64,000 bases of DNA from Clostridiales bacterium (GCA_012519695.1 JAAYPT010000052.1:19256-83255); one strand, 5' to 3'. Positions 15,402-23,958 are shown, counted from the stretch's first letter. Numbers and translations: made by a program. Notes: a model not told the origin generated them from the letters alone.

Positions 15402-17843
15402 ATGCCGAAATTGAATGTAAATTCTCGATTTTCAGAGAAAAAGGCAATGACAGTGCCGGTAGTACCGATACCGAAAAAAGTAAAGGATGCTTTAAATATT
15501 GATGAGGTACGCAAAAACGGAATATTTAAAATAGAACCGATGGATGGATTGGCATTGTATGATCAGTGCTATATTTTTGAAGATATTAATTATAAGAATC
15601 AGGATGAGGGTAAAAAGACCAGCACACTTTTAGAAGTGATGAAATGGTTTAAGAGTATGAGTACACAGTTTAAGATTACCATAGCTAATGAGCAGCAGGA
15701 TATGGATCAGTTTATGGAAGAACTGTTTAAACCTTTGCATGGAGAAGAATATCCGGAACTGGAACAGGGACTGGGGGATTGGATTAATCAAAAGCTGGAA
15801 GAAGGAAGCAAAGATATTAGAAGAATTTTGTATCTTACGGTTACTTGTAGAGCAAAGTCTTTTGAAGAAGCAGCAGTATTCTTTAATACACTGGATACAA
15901 CATTGCAATTTTTGTTTGCTACTTTAAAGAGTCGTTTATATCGTATGTCAGGAGTGGAGCGTTTGATATTGTTGCAGCGAATGTTGCGAGCTGGAGAACA
16001 ACAGGGAATATTGCCGCAGGAAGCAAGTCTTTTGGATGGAACAGATAACTGGAAAAATCAGATTCTTCCTACAGCAGTAGAAGCGGAGATGGACTGTCTT
16101 AGAATTAATAAAAGATATGTAAGCATCTTGTTCGCCCATGACTATGATCAGACCTTAGATGAAGAAAAGGTAGTACATGGACTGACAGATACTTTATTTC
16201 CAACTTATATCACACTGGATATAGAACCGGTGCAACGACGACTTTTGAAAGATAAGCTCCAGAGTGCCCATACCAATAACGAAATGTCCATATCCAAGGA
16301 AAGAGATAAATACTACAGTATGCATCAATATGGAGCAGGAACTTCTTACCAGTTAAGCAAGAAAAAGGAAGAACTGGAAGCTATGATGGATCAGGTAGAT
16401 GACAATGACGAAGAGGCAGTATTCTTAGGTATGCTTGTAATGGTATCCGCAGATACGTTAGAAGAACTGGAGAAACGTGTAGATACTTTGAAACAGATTG
16501 CAAAGGGGAACGGTTATTCCTTAGAACCATATTACCGCAGACAGTTGAAAGCACTGAATACAGTATTGCCAATTGGTGGGCGGCAGGTAAATCATATGCG
16601 TTCCTTATTTACTTCTTCTGCAGTAGCATTTCAACCGTTTTATGCCAGAGATCTTCAGGATAAAAATGGATTTGTGTATGGGCTTAATCGAACAACCAAG
16701 CATTTGTTACGAGGAGATAGAAAAAAATTGAAAGCACCACACGGAATGATTGCAGGACATTCAGGTGGTGGAAAATCTTTTTTAATCAAGGAAACAGAAA
16801 TAGGTCAGACATTGCTATTTACAGATGATGACATTATTATTCTTGATCCAAACAATGAGCAGGAAGATTATATTAAGTTATGTAATGGGCAATATTTTGA
16901 TTTTACACCACAATGTAACATACATTTGAATCCGTTTGAAGTACCGGATGATATATGGAATGGTACAGAGGTAGAGAGAAATAAATTTATTGCGCAGAAA
17001 ACGGAGTTTGCCAGTGCCTTTTGTGCTGCAACAATGACAAATATCTTGGTTACACAGGTGCATATCGTACATATAGGACGTGCTGTTAGAAAAATTTATG
17101 AAAGTTATTTTAGAAAAAAGAGAAGAGGAAAGCAGCCTACACTTCGAGATATTCGAGATAATTTAAAGAAACAGTTAGATGAGGCAGATACACAGGAAGA
17201 AAGAAGAATGCTTTTGGATATTGTGGATTCGTTGGAAGAGTATACAGATGGAGTTTATGATATGTTTGCATATCCCTCTAATCTGGATATGAATTCCCGA
17301 TTGGTAGGATTTGGACTTAAAAATATTCCTAAAACCGTGTGGGAGCCGGTAATGGTTACACTAATGCATTTTCTTTCCATGAGAATTGAACATAACCAAA
17401 AGAATCTGGTAGCTGCTCGATTAGTTGTTGATGAAGCACAGGTACTTTGTGACAAAGGTTCTTCTGCCGAACAGCTTCTTTATGCGGTAGAAACTTATCG
17501 AAAGGTAGGAGCGGTAGTAACATTGGCAGTTCAGAACCTTACTCGTGCTTTGGAAAATCCGGAGTTAAGAGATATGTTTTCTAACTGTCCTTATAAATGT
17601 TTTTTGGATCAGGGCGGCGTGGATGCGGCAAGTTTAGCACAGATTCAGGAATTTTCAGAAGAAGAACTGCGAGCCCTGGAAGAAGAAATACCGGGGAGAG
17701 GTGTGATGGTATGGGGCGGACAGGTTTATCTTTTTGATGCCCGGATGAATGAAAAGAATGTGCTTTACAATCAGTTCAATACGAATTTCCATGAAAAGGC
17801 AGAACAGAAAAAAATGCAGGAAGAAGTAGAAAGGGAGCAGTGA
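15402..17843 (+). CDS. virB4: VirB4-type conjugation ATPase
   Basis: 813 residues. It powers pilus/channel assembly and substrate transfer at the cytoplasmic face of the type IV system. The N-terminal ~400 residues form the VirB4 N-domain. The C-terminal ATPase domain has Walker A AGHSGGGKS (~451-459), DPNNEQEDY after it, Walker B LVVDEAQVL (~673-681) and an AVQNLTRAL segment after it. Length matches VirB4 of Gram-positive conjugative elements. It starts 33 bases after the VirB6-like gene with AAGGAGAAAAAGG upstream, in the same operon. Confidence 0.92.
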   Translation: MPKLNVNSRFSEKKAMTVPVVPIPKKVKDALNIDEVRKNGIFKIEPMDGLALYDQCYIFEDINYKNQDEGKKTSTLLEVMKWFKSMSTQFKITIANEQQDMDQFMEELFKPLHGEEYPELEQGLGDWINQKLEEGSKDIRRILYLTVTCRAKSFEEAAVFFNTLDTTLQFLFATLKSRLYRMSGVERLILLQRMLRAGEQQGILPQEASLLDGTDNWKNQILPTAVEAEMDCLRINKRYVSILFAHDYDQTLDEEKVVHGLTDTLFPTYITLDIEPVQRRLLKDKLQSAHTNNEMSISKERDKYYSMHQYGAGTSYQLSKKKEELEAMMDQVDDNDEEAVFLGMLVMVSADTLEELEKRVDTLKQIAKGNGYSLEPYYRRQLKALNTVLPIGGRQVNHMRSLFTSSAVAFQPFYARDLQDKNGFVYGLNRTTKHLLRGDRKKLKAPHGMIAGHSGGGKSFLIKETEIGQTLLFTDDDIIILDPNNEQEDYIKLCNGQYFDFTPQCNIHLNPFEVPDDIWNGTEVERNKFIAQKTEFASAFCAATMTNILVTQVHIVHIGRAVRKIYESYFRKKRRGKQPTLRDIRDNLKKQLDEADTQEERRMLLDIVDSLEEYTDGVYDMFAYPSNLDMNSRLVGFGLKNIPKTVWEPVMVTLMHFLSMRIEHNQKNLVAARLVVDEAQVLCDKGSSAEQLLYAVETYRKVGAVVTLAVQNLTRALENPELRDMFSNCPYKCFLDQGGVDAASLAQIQEFSEEELRALEEEIPGRGVMVWGGQVYLFDARMNEKNVLYNQFNTNFHEKAEQKKMQEEVEREQ

Positions 17844-17847
17844 TTCT

Positions 17848-19596
17848 ATGGAAGTAAAGAAAAGAGCACCGGATGTACTTCGGGTAGCAGGTACTTCTTT
17901 GCGAACAGTCGATAGAGCCATCCGTACTAAAAAGGGATGTTTGAAGAAAGGACTTACAGCATCTGTTATTGGGGCAGAGGAAGAAGAGGATAAGACAAAG
18001 GATAAATCGGATTCTCCTTTTGAGAGAAATAGACTTGCAAGAAGGAGAATACGAGGAGGAAATGTTTCGAAACAAACGATACAAGAACGTTATCGTCAGA
18101 ATCAAAAAGAGCAGGCAGAAATTGGAAAGTACATGGAAAAGCAAAAGGGGTATGAGGAAGATATTAAAAGAAAGCCTGGCACTAAGAGTTCTTCAGGACT
18201 GGATAACAGATGTATTTCCCAAAATTTCCAACGAGAAAACAGAGGTAATGGTGGTAGTAACAGTGGCATATTTCAACCGTTTAAGATTAAGAGTGTATCA
18301 GAAACCTTGACAGCTCAAAAGGTTGAAAAGAAATCTAAGGAGGAGCGAGAGAGAGTATCATTAGCTGCCCCGAAGGGTGTCGGGAAAAAGGCAGGAAGAG
18401 TAGCAGGAAAAGCAGCGACGGCAGCAACGAGAGCAACTGTAACAGCAACAACTGGAGCAATGACCGGTGGAACTTCTGTAGCAATCGAAGCAGCAGTAAG
18501 AACAGTTACAGGAGCAATCAGAAAAACCAAAGAGGCATTACAGGCATCTGTAATACAGGAGGAAGAAAAGCAACCAGGGAAACCATCAGGTGGCATGATA
18601 GGGATTTTGATTGCAGGAATCATTAGCTGTTTAATTCCACTTGTCATGACATTGACTCTTTTATTGCCAATCGTATTTATAGGAAGTGTATTTCAAATAC
18701 AGGAGTTGAATGGAGCAAATCGTATAGTGTTGATTGCCAGACAGGAAGCAAACGACGCTGAAGAAAATATCGGTGGACAGAAATATAAAGACTGGTACAG
18801 GTTAGATGCAGACTGGTGTGCGATATTTGTTTCATGGTGTGGTGATCAATGTGGCTACTTAAATTCAGACATTATGCCAAGAACTGCAAGCGTAGATGTG
18901 ATGAAAAATTGGTATGAGGATAAAAAATTATATCATACCAAAGAGAGCGGGTACGAACCGAAGATGGGAGATATCATTTTCTTTGGTAATGGAGCATCCC
19001 ATGTTGGAATTGTTTCAGAGTATAACGCAGAAGATGGAGTTGTTAGAACTATAGAAGGAAATACCGGAAGATCCGTTGCAACGCCATACCATGCCGGAAG
19101 CAGAGTGAAAGAGAATTGGTATCCTACCACTTATAAACAGATTATCGGGTATGCAACTCCAGAGTATCCGTTGGAGGTAATTGAAATTCCGGAACCTTAT
19201 GGAACAGAATATTCCTACATGGGCTGGCAGATGATTACATCTAAAAATTCGAAGCAGTACAAACTCCGTGAAGAAGCAGGAATGAATTTTGATGAAGACG
19301 GTTTTGGAAAGATTAACGACAGATATGTTATTGCATGTACAACAACATTCGGTCAGGTGGGAGATTATATTGACTGGGAGTTGGATAATGGTACGGTAAT
19401 AAAAACAGTAATAGGAGATATAAAAAATCAAAATGATGAAGGATGTAATGAATGGGGACATCGTAATGGTTTATGTGTTATCGAGTTTGTAGTTGATAAA
19501 GGAAGCTGGTATGGAAAAGGAAAATATCCTACAGATTTTCATTCAGAATGGGATGGAAGAACCGTACGAGCAACAAAGGTGGGAAGCTTTTGGTAG
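17848..19596 (+). CDS. Membrane-anchored CHAP peptidoglycan hydrolase
   Basis: 582 residues. A basic N-terminal ~180 residues and an Ala/Thr/Gly-rich stretch (~185-230) precede one membrane segment (~248-275, IGILIAGIISCLIPLVMTLT). A CHAP domain at ~290-440 follows with DADWCAIFVSWC (probable catalytic Cys ~325), GDIIFFGNGASHVGIVSE (catalytic His ~383) and EGNTG. A C-terminal ~120-residue domain of unknown type starts at YSYMGWQMITSKNSKQYKL. This is the VirB1/CwlT-like wall-opening enzyme of Gram-positive conjugation systems; it usually carries SLT plus NlpC/P60, here a CHAP domain only. It starts 4 bases after VirB4. Confidence 0.85.
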   Translation: MEVKKRAPDVLRVAGTSLRTVDRAIRTKKGCLKKGLTASVIGAEEEEDKTKDKSDSPFERNRLARRRIRGGNVSKQTIQERYRQNQKEQAEIGKYMEKQKGYEEDIKRKPGTKSSSGLDNRCISQNFQRENRGNGGSNSGIFQPFKIKSVSETLTAQKVEKKSKEERERVSLAAPKGVGKKAGRVAGKAATAATRATVTATTGAMTGGTSVAIEAAVRTVTGAIRKTKEALQASVIQEEEKQPGKPSGGMIGILIAGIISCLIPLVMTLTLLLPIVFIGSVFQIQELNGANRIVLIARQEANDAEENIGGQKYKDWYRLDADWCAIFVSWCGDQCGYLNSDIMPRTASVDVMKNWYEDKKLYHTKESGYEPKMGDIIFFGNGASHVGIVSEYNAEDGVVRTIEGNTGRSVATPYHAGSRVKENWYPTTYKQIIGYATPEYPLEVIEIPEPYGTEYSYMGWQMITSKNSKQYKLREEAGMNFDEDGFGKINDRYVIACTTTFGQVGDYIDWELDNGTVIKTVIGDIKNQNDEGCNEWGHRNGLCVIEFVVDKGSWYGKGKYPTDFHSEWDGRTVRATKVGSFW

Positions 19597-19620
19597 TGGA
19601 AATAAGAAAGGAGAAGTTGG

Positions 19621-20001
19621 ATGAATATACCTATTAATAAGGATTTGGAGGAGGAATATAAGAGTGAATGGATGAAGGGGTTTGATTATCGGGAAATTGG
19701 GTTCGTGGTAATCAGTATTATCATTATTGCTGGAGTAGCAGTTTTAGCATGGTGGAAATTTGGCGTTCCTATTGATATTTGTATTTACATAGGATTGCCA
19801 TTTGGATTTCCGTTTTTGATTTTGGGATTTAAAAAAATCCAAGGACTAACCGTTGATGCTTATTTAAAAGAGATGCTTTATGAGTGGAGAACAAGAGAAT
19901 TAGTATATGATGCCGATGAGATTCCAGAAGAGAATCGTGTATTCACGATGGAGAGAAAAAAGAAAAGAAGAGGAGGAAGAATCGGTGAAAAAGAAAAATA
20001 A
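19621..20001 (+). CDS. prgI: PrgI-family transfer membrane protein (VirB3-like)
   Basis: 126 residues. MNIPINKDLEEEY at the N-terminus, two membrane segments (IGFVVISIIIIAGVAVLAWW and IDICIYIGLPFGFPFLILGF) and a cytoplasmic tail starting KKIQGLTVDAYLKE match the PrgI family, which plays the VirB3 role next to VirB4. The very basic C-terminus overlaps the start of the next gene by 17 bases. RBS AAGGAGAAG precedes the ATG. Confidence 0.85.
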   Translation: MNIPINKDLEEEYKSEWMKGFDYREIGFVVISIIIIAGVAVLAWWKFGVPIDICIYIGLPFGFPFLILGFKKIQGLTVDAYLKEMLYEWRTRELVYDADEIPEENRVFTMERKKKRRGGRIGEKEK

Positions 20002-20668
20002 AAAGAAAGCCAATACATACGGAAACAGTTTGAAATGGAAAGCATTGCTGCTGATTGTAGGAATTGTTGCAATAGTAGGATTGACAGTAATGCAGCACAC
20101 ACAGCGTGAAAAGAGAAATGAAAAGAAAGCAGTAGCGCAAGAGGAACTACAGGAAAAAATTCAACAGGAAACAGAGAAAACAGAAAGCCATGATGAGAGT
20201 GTACCGGAATCCGGTACACAAAAGAAACAACAGGGAGTAAGTATCATAAATCTTGATGAGTATGCCACGAGGCTTATGGGGGATAATACAAAACTTTTGA
20301 ATAAGCGTTTGGAAGAGTGGGTAAAAGATTATCAGTTAAATGCAGAAGAGGGAACTATTATTCATGTCATGGTGCCCCAAAGTGATCCGCAAAGCATTAA
20401 CTTTTATATTCGTCTTTCCGATGAAAGAGCTTCATTGGTTTTGCTTGCTTATCATCCGAGAGAGAATGTTGTAACAGCAAGTCAGTGTAATTATACGGAA
20501 GAAGAAATTGCAAATGAAGTTTGGGAAGCTGACAACGGACCGGCAGTAAGAGACGTATCACCGGAACAGGATACCCCACAACAAAATATGACAGAGCAAG
20601 GAGAGGTCATCCCAGATACAAATCAGCAGGAAGGAGCACAGACCAATGATGTTACTGGACAAAATTAA
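19985..20668 (+). CDS. Membrane-anchored transfer-operon protein, unknown
   Basis: 227 residues from GTG 19985, chosen over upstream ATG codons because AGAGGAGGAAGAATC stands directly before it. The N-terminus is basic (KKKNKKKANTYGN) with one membrane segment (WKALLLIVGIVAIVGLTVM), then a Glu/Lys/Gln-rich linker and a small folded extracellular domain (~75-165; EEWVKDYQLNAEEGTIIHVM...YIRLSDERASLVLLAY) that I do not recognise. The linker contains the palindrome at 20201-20217, read as VPESGT. The C-terminal ~40 residues are Gln/Asp-rich and probably disordered. Confidence 0.6.
   Translation: MKKKNKKKANTYGNSLKWKALLLIVGIVAIVGLTVMQHTQREKRNEKKAVAQEELQEKIQQETEKTESHDESVPESGTQKKQQGVSIINLDEYATRLMGDNTKLLNKRLEEWVKDYQLNAEEGTIIHVMVPQSDPQSINFYIRLSDERASLVLLAYHPRENVVTASQCNYTEEEIANEVWEADNGPAVRDVSPEQDTPQQNMTEQGEVIPDTNQQEGAQTNDVTGQN
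20201..20217. repeat. 17-bp palindrome inside a gene
   Basis: GTACCGGAATCCGGTAC, two symmetric changes from the consensus, so dyad symmetry is kept. It encodes V-P-E-S-G-T in the linker of the protein at 19985-20668. Confidence 0.7.
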
Positions 20669-20972
20669 TTATGAATTCAAATGCTTTTTCCTGGACCTGA
20701 TGAGAACTAGCAAGGAAAATATTTTTGCTCACAGTGCAGAGATTGAGACAAAAAAGAAATTGCTTTTGCATTTGCAAAGCATGGTGGAAAACATGGACGA
20801 GGATGCAGAAAGGGTTTTGCTTTTGCAGAATAATTTGTTGGAATCAGCTTACTGTTATATAAAGGATATGAATACAGAAAGTGATGCTGACTTAAAAGAA
20901 ACAGTAGGTAAGTGGAAAGATTTTCTGATACAGGAAAATATAAATACAAAGGGTCTTAGGGGTGTCCCCTAA
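20646..20972 (+). CDS. Unknown helical protein next to the candidate oriT
   Basis: 108 residues, overlapping the previous gene by 23 bases with AAGGAG upstream. The sequence is all-helical and charged (FLDLMRTSKENIFAHSAEIETKK, then EDAERVLLLQNNLLESAYCYI). It resembles small ICE proteins of the DUF3848/3849 kind in style only; no firm family. Its stop codon lies in the 7-bp hairpin TTAGGGG/CCCCTAA that begins the candidate oriT. Confidence 0.5.
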   Translation: MMLLDKINYEFKCFFLDLMRTSKENIFAHSAEIETKKKLLLHLQSMVENMDEDAERVLLLQNNLLESAYCYIKDMNTESDADLKETVGKWKDFLIQENINTKGLRGVP

Positions 20973-21030
20973 CAAGAAGCACGCTGCATTTTGAAAAAAT
21001 GTAGGACAAAGTGCGTATCTTGCAAAAAGG
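20956..21030 (+). other. oriT: Candidate origin of transfer (oriT)
   Basis: A perfect hairpin TTAGGGG-TGT-CCCCTAA (20956-20972) is followed by a second hairpin CTGCATTTT-GAA-AAAATGTAG (20984-21004) inside GCAC/GTGC arms. The nic-like sequence GTGCGTATCTTGC comes next at 21011-21023. ATCTTGC resembles the YATCCTG/Y core cut by MOBP relaxases. MobC and a MOBP relaxase lie ~1 kb downstream on the same strand. Known from MOBP systems: inverted repeats stand just 5' of nic. The exact nick is inferred. Confidence 0.55.
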
Positions 21031-21275
21031 AGACGGAAGTCTATGAGAGAAAAGAGAGAAAAAGAAAAGGTTTTGAGAGAAAAAAGAGAAGAATTTGAGA
21101 AAAAATCGCAATAATTAAGAGAGGATATGAAAGGAGAAACATGGAAATGCGAAGAAAATGGCAAAAGAATGGGAGACAGTGAGAGCTTTTGAAAAAGCGT
21201 GAGAGAAGTGTGCAAAGGTTTTGAAAGAAAGAGAAAAGTGTTTTAAGAGGAAAATACAAGAAGAGTGAAATGAGA
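21031..21275 (+). other. Purine-rich gene-free stretch after the candidate oriT
   Basis: The + strand is overwhelmingly A and G for about 240 bases. Two tiny open frames exist (ATG 21043, 23 residues; ATG 21127, 21 residues), the first with GGAG upstream, but their composition is that of the tract and I do not regard them as convincing genes. The tract could be a spacer in the strand transferred first, or a decayed gene. Confidence 0.35.
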
Positions 21276-21303
21276 TTGACAGCATTTTGAAATAAGATAG
21301 AAT
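21276..21303 (+). promoter_or_regulatory. Promoter of the mobilisation genes
   Basis: TTGACA (21276-21281), a 16-base spacer and TAGAAT (21298-21303). The palindrome at 21310-21326 lies exactly where transcription would start, a classical repressor operator position. Confidence 0.65.
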
Positions 21304-21309
21304 TTTTGC

Positions 21310-21326
21310 GTACCGAAATTCGGTAC
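21310..21326. repeat. 17-bp palindrome, perfect copy, at a predicted +1
   Basis: GTACCGAAATTCGGTAC begins 6 bases after the -10 hexamer of the promoter at 21276-21303. Confidence 0.75.
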
Positions 21327-21402
21327 ATACTGTGCAAAAAAATGAAAGTAAAACTCCCAGCTAAAATGATAAGTAGAATAGTTTGAAAAGGAGGAACATG
21401 TA

Positions 21403-21654
21403 ATGGAGCGGAGAAAAACATTGAAGAATGGAAGGGGAAGCCGAAAGCAAATTGATATGCCAAAAGTATATCAGGAACTGGACTCTGGGCGAAGCGTGAA
21501 AAGTGTTGCAGAGGAATGGGGTGTAAGTCCTTCAACTTTGCATCGCCGTCATCATGAATACCAGGCAGGGCTTGCAATGATACTTGATGAACTTCCACCG
21601 TTGCCGGAAGATATGGATTCTTCTTTTAGGAAAAAAGCGGACGAGAGGGGGTAA
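21403..21654 (+). CDS. Small helix-turn-helix protein
   Basis: 83 residues; ATG preceded by AAAGGAGGAACATGT. Residues ~18-55 form a resolvase/transposase-type HTH (YQELDSGRSVKSVAEEWGVSPSTLHRRHHEYQ). The rest is short and acidic. It is the first gene after the candidate oriT and its promoter is overlapped by the palindrome, so it could control the mobilisation operon or read the palindrome. The stop codon TAA lies within promoter module E. Confidence 0.65.
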   Translation: MERRKTLKNGRGSRKQIDMPKVYQELDSGRSVKSVAEEWGVSPSTLHRRHHEYQAGLAMILDELPPLPEDMDSSFRKKADERG

Positions 21655-21747
21655 CGTAAAGGAACGTAGATGTTAAATTTGCATTGTGGTAAACTATAAT
21701 TAGGAATATAGGAAGACGGGAATTTAGTTATGAACCTGTCTTTTTTT
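21647..21747 (+). promoter_or_regulatory. Promoter-terminator module, copy E
   Basis: This is the most divergent copy: GGGGGTAACGTAAAGGAACGTAGAT (box split at 21647-21671), -10 TATAAT at 21695-21700, then a hairpin AAGACGGG/CCTGTCTT (21713-21742) followed by TTTTT. It precedes the DUF4315-like, MobC and relaxase genes. Confidence 0.55.
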
Positions 21748-21768
21748 ATGCCCGGAAAGGAGAAAAGA

Positions 21769-22050
21769 TTGGAAGAAAAAATAAAAAAATGGGAGGAAGA
21801 GATTGAGCGAGTTGCAGAAAAACAAAAGGAAATGAATGAAAAAAGCAATGAGCGAATCAGGGAACTCAGAAAGAAAATTCAAGAGGCAGAAGCTATCTTA
21901 AAGCGAGAAAACGATCAAATGATTGCGGCTGTAGTCCGGGAGGTGTATGGAGAAGTAAATAGAAAAAATTTGGAAATGTTTAAAAGAAAGATGCAAGAGC
22001 TGAAGGTGGAACAGAGACAGGAGCAGCCGCAGAAGGTGACGGATTTATGA
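21769..22050 (+). CDS. Coiled-coil DUF4315-like protein
   Basis: 93 residues from TTG 21769, chosen because GGAAAGGAG precedes it. The upstream ATG (21730) lies in the terminator hairpin of module E without a binding site. Almost the whole protein is one charged coiled coil (EEKIKKWEEEIERVAEKQ, then IRELRKKIQEAEAILKREN), ending with an IAAVVREVYGEVNRKNLEMFK segment similar in place and spacing to DUF4315 proteins, which sit before MobC/relaxase in Firmicute elements. Role unknown, perhaps in the relaxosome. Confidence 0.6.
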   Translation: MEEKIKKWEEEIERVAEKQKEMNEKSNERIRELRKKIQEAEAILKRENDQMIAAVVREVYGEVNRKNLEMFKRKMQELKVEQRQEQPQKVTDL

Positions 22051-22066
22051 GTGTAGGTATGTGCTT

Positions 22067-22432
22067 ATGGAACAAAAAACAGAGAAAATTAGAATAAGAG
22101 TTACACCGGAAGAGCTGGAGCATTTGAAAAAATGTTCCGGCTCTTCTTCTATCGTGTTTAAAAATGGACGAGAGAATTTTTCCGGTTATCTTCGTGAAAA
22201 ACTGTTGTTGGAAACAAATCATAAAAACCAGGTGATGGAAAAAGAAATAAAAGAGCTACGTTATGAGCTGCGTAAAATTGGAACGAATGTAAACCAGATA
22301 GCAAAGAAAATAAATGGTGGATTTGGAACAGCAGGAGATATTGCGGAGCTTAAAAATTATATGGAACGTATAGAAAAGATTATGGATGATTTTTACAAGG
22401 AGGTGGAATCTATTTGGCAATCACCAAGTTAA
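22067..22432 (+). CDS. mobC: MobC-like relaxosome accessory protein
   Basis: 121 residues from ATG 22067 (GTG 22061 is possible). An N-terminal ribbon-helix-helix-like segment (KIRIRVTPEELEHLKKCSG) is followed by the conserved MobC core ELRYELRKIGTNVNQIAKKIN (~62-82) and a coiled-coil tail. MobC proteins bind near nic and help the relaxase open oriT. It overlaps the relaxase start by 19 bases, the usual MobC-relaxase arrangement. Confidence 0.85.
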   Translation: MEQKTEKIRIRVTPEELEHLKKCSGSSSIVFKNGRENFSGYLREKLLLETNHKNQVMEKEIKELRYELRKIGTNVNQIAKKINGGFGTAGDIAELKNYMERIEKIMDDFYKEVESIWQSPS

Positions 22433-23832
22433 TGTACATGAACCAGTCAAAAGGTTGTCCACATGATCATTTAAGAAATGCAATCGATTATATTTTAGAT
22501 GTAAAACATGATGGAGCAAAGACAGCAGGTGGAACTCTTGTGGGAGGAAATTCCGGTATTGACCATAAAGAAATTTTGGAAAACTTTTTGGAAACAAAAC
22601 GAGCGTATGGGAAAATGGATGGAAGGCAGGGGTATCATTTTGTAATTTCGTTTGCGCCAGGAGAAACAGACACTGCAACTGCTTATGATGTTATAAGGGA
22701 ATTTTGCGAGCAATATCTGGGAGATAATTATGATTATGTATTTGCGATACACAACGACAAAGAGCATGTTCATGGGCATATCATTTTCAACTCCGTCTCC
22801 AGAATGACCGGATATAAATACCATTATAAAAAAGGAGATTGGGAGAAGTACATTCAACCTATTACGGATCAGGTGTGTATTGAACATGGATTTGAACCAT
22901 TGAAGTTTGAAAAGGGTGCACTAAGACAATCTTATGCATCATGGGCAGTGAAGAAAGGTGGTCGTATTGATTGGACACGCATTATATGTGCAGATGTAGA
23001 TTATGCAATCCAGGTTTCATCAAATATGAAGGAGTTTTATGAAAACATGGAGAAGATGAATTATACAATACGCAAGGGATATTCTCAAAAAGAGAAAAAA
23101 TCAATGTTTACTTATATTTTTACAACACCAGAAGGAAAGGTGTATAAACGAAGAAGTATTCATAGGCTTATACCGATAGGTTATGGACCTGATGAAATAG
23201 AAGAAAGGATACGAACAAAAACAGGAAGTAAATCATATGAGCAAGTTGTAGAACAATTATCTAATCGTGCATCAGAGTATTTGAAACCAACAGTATTAAA
23301 AAATACACGAACCTATAAAAGATTGTATCAAGCGGTGAGTTATTATAAATTGCCAAATCCATTTGCCGTACCGGCATATCGAGTAAGAAATGATATGGTT
23401 AATTTAAACAAACTTCTTGAAGAGTGTAAGTATCTAAAAGAAAATCCAGTTAAGCATGAGGGGGAGTTGAAAGAACGTACAGTAAGGTTGGAAGAAAAGA
23501 TAACGGCAATGCTAGAGCAGCGGAGAAAACTGTATGCTATTTACAATAATGCAAGTCAAGAAGAACGTGCAGCAATGGATGAATATGAGTCATTGCAAAG
23601 GCAGATGATTGTGGCAGAAGAGAAGCATGATGATATTTTTGAAAAGATTGAAGAGAAAATGCAAGAGCTGGAAAAAAGGTTTCCAGCAGAGATGTTAGAA
23701 GTAGCAGGAAGAATACAAAAGTTAGGCAGTGATATATATGCTGCCAGAAGAGAAAAGAGAATCCTTATAAGAATCGTACAGGCTGATATGCAGTTGGAAC
23801 AGAAACTACAGGAACATCAGATAAGAAAATAG
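22414..23832 (+). CDS. MOBP-type relaxase (MobA/VirD2 family)
   Basis: 472 residues. TTG start with AAGGAGGTGGAATC before it. It nicks oriT and stays linked to the 5' end for transfer. Motif I is NAIDYIL with probable catalytic Tyr26. Motif III HNDKEHVHGHIIFN gives the metal-binding histidines His113, His120 and His122. A C-terminal helical, coiled-coil region (~330-470) has no recognised domain. The length is typical for Firmicute MOBP relaxases. Context: MobC directly upstream, candidate oriT ~1.4 kb upstream. Confidence 0.9.
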   Translation: MAITKLMYMNQSKGCPHDHLRNAIDYILDVKHDGAKTAGGTLVGGNSGIDHKEILENFLETKRAYGKMDGRQGYHFVISFAPGETDTATAYDVIREFCEQYLGDNYDYVFAIHNDKEHVHGHIIFNSVSRMTGYKYHYKKGDWEKYIQPITDQVCIEHGFEPLKFEKGALRQSYASWAVKKGGRIDWTRIICADVDYAIQVSSNMKEFYENMEKMNYTIRKGYSQKEKKSMFTYIFTTPEGKVYKRRSIHRLIPIGYGPDEIEERIRTKTGSKSYEQVVEQLSNRASEYLKPTVLKNTRTYKRLYQAVSYYKLPNPFAVPAYRVRNDMVNLNKLLEECKYLKENPVKHEGELKERTVRLEEKITAMLEQRRKLYAIYNNASQEERAAMDEYESLQRQMIVAEEKHDDIFEKIEEKMQELEKRFPAEMLEVAGRIQKLGSDIYAARREKRILIRIVQADMQLEQKLQEHQIRK

Positions 23833-23835
23833 TAT

Positions 23836-23852
23836 GTACCGAAATTCGGTAC
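23836..23852. repeat. 17-bp palindrome, perfect copy, before a start codon
   Basis: GTACCGAAATTCGGTAC is followed directly by GGAAAGGAGAAGCATG. The same composite, palindrome plus ribosome binding site plus start codon, recurs at 24939. Confidence 0.75.
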
Positions 23853-23865
23853 GGAAAGGAGAAGC

Positions 23866-23958
23866 ATGATTATTTTTATTGATAGAGAAACTTTATCAGA
23901 AGAAGAACTCATAAGGGAATTGGAGGAAAAAGATGTTAGAAAAGACGAAGGAGTATAG
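23866..23958 (+). CDS. 30-residue leader-type peptide gene
   Basis: ATG 23866 has a strong GGAAAGGAG upstream. The peptide MIIFIDRETLSEEELIREL... ends at TAG 23956-23958, 26 bases inside the ArdC-like gene, whose own GGAGG lies within this frame. It may be a translational coupling leader. A still shorter frame starts with the ATG that shares its G with the palindrome (23834) and stops at 23869 over this ATG. Confidence 0.4.
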   Translation: MIIFIDRETLSEEELIRELEEKDVRKDEGV

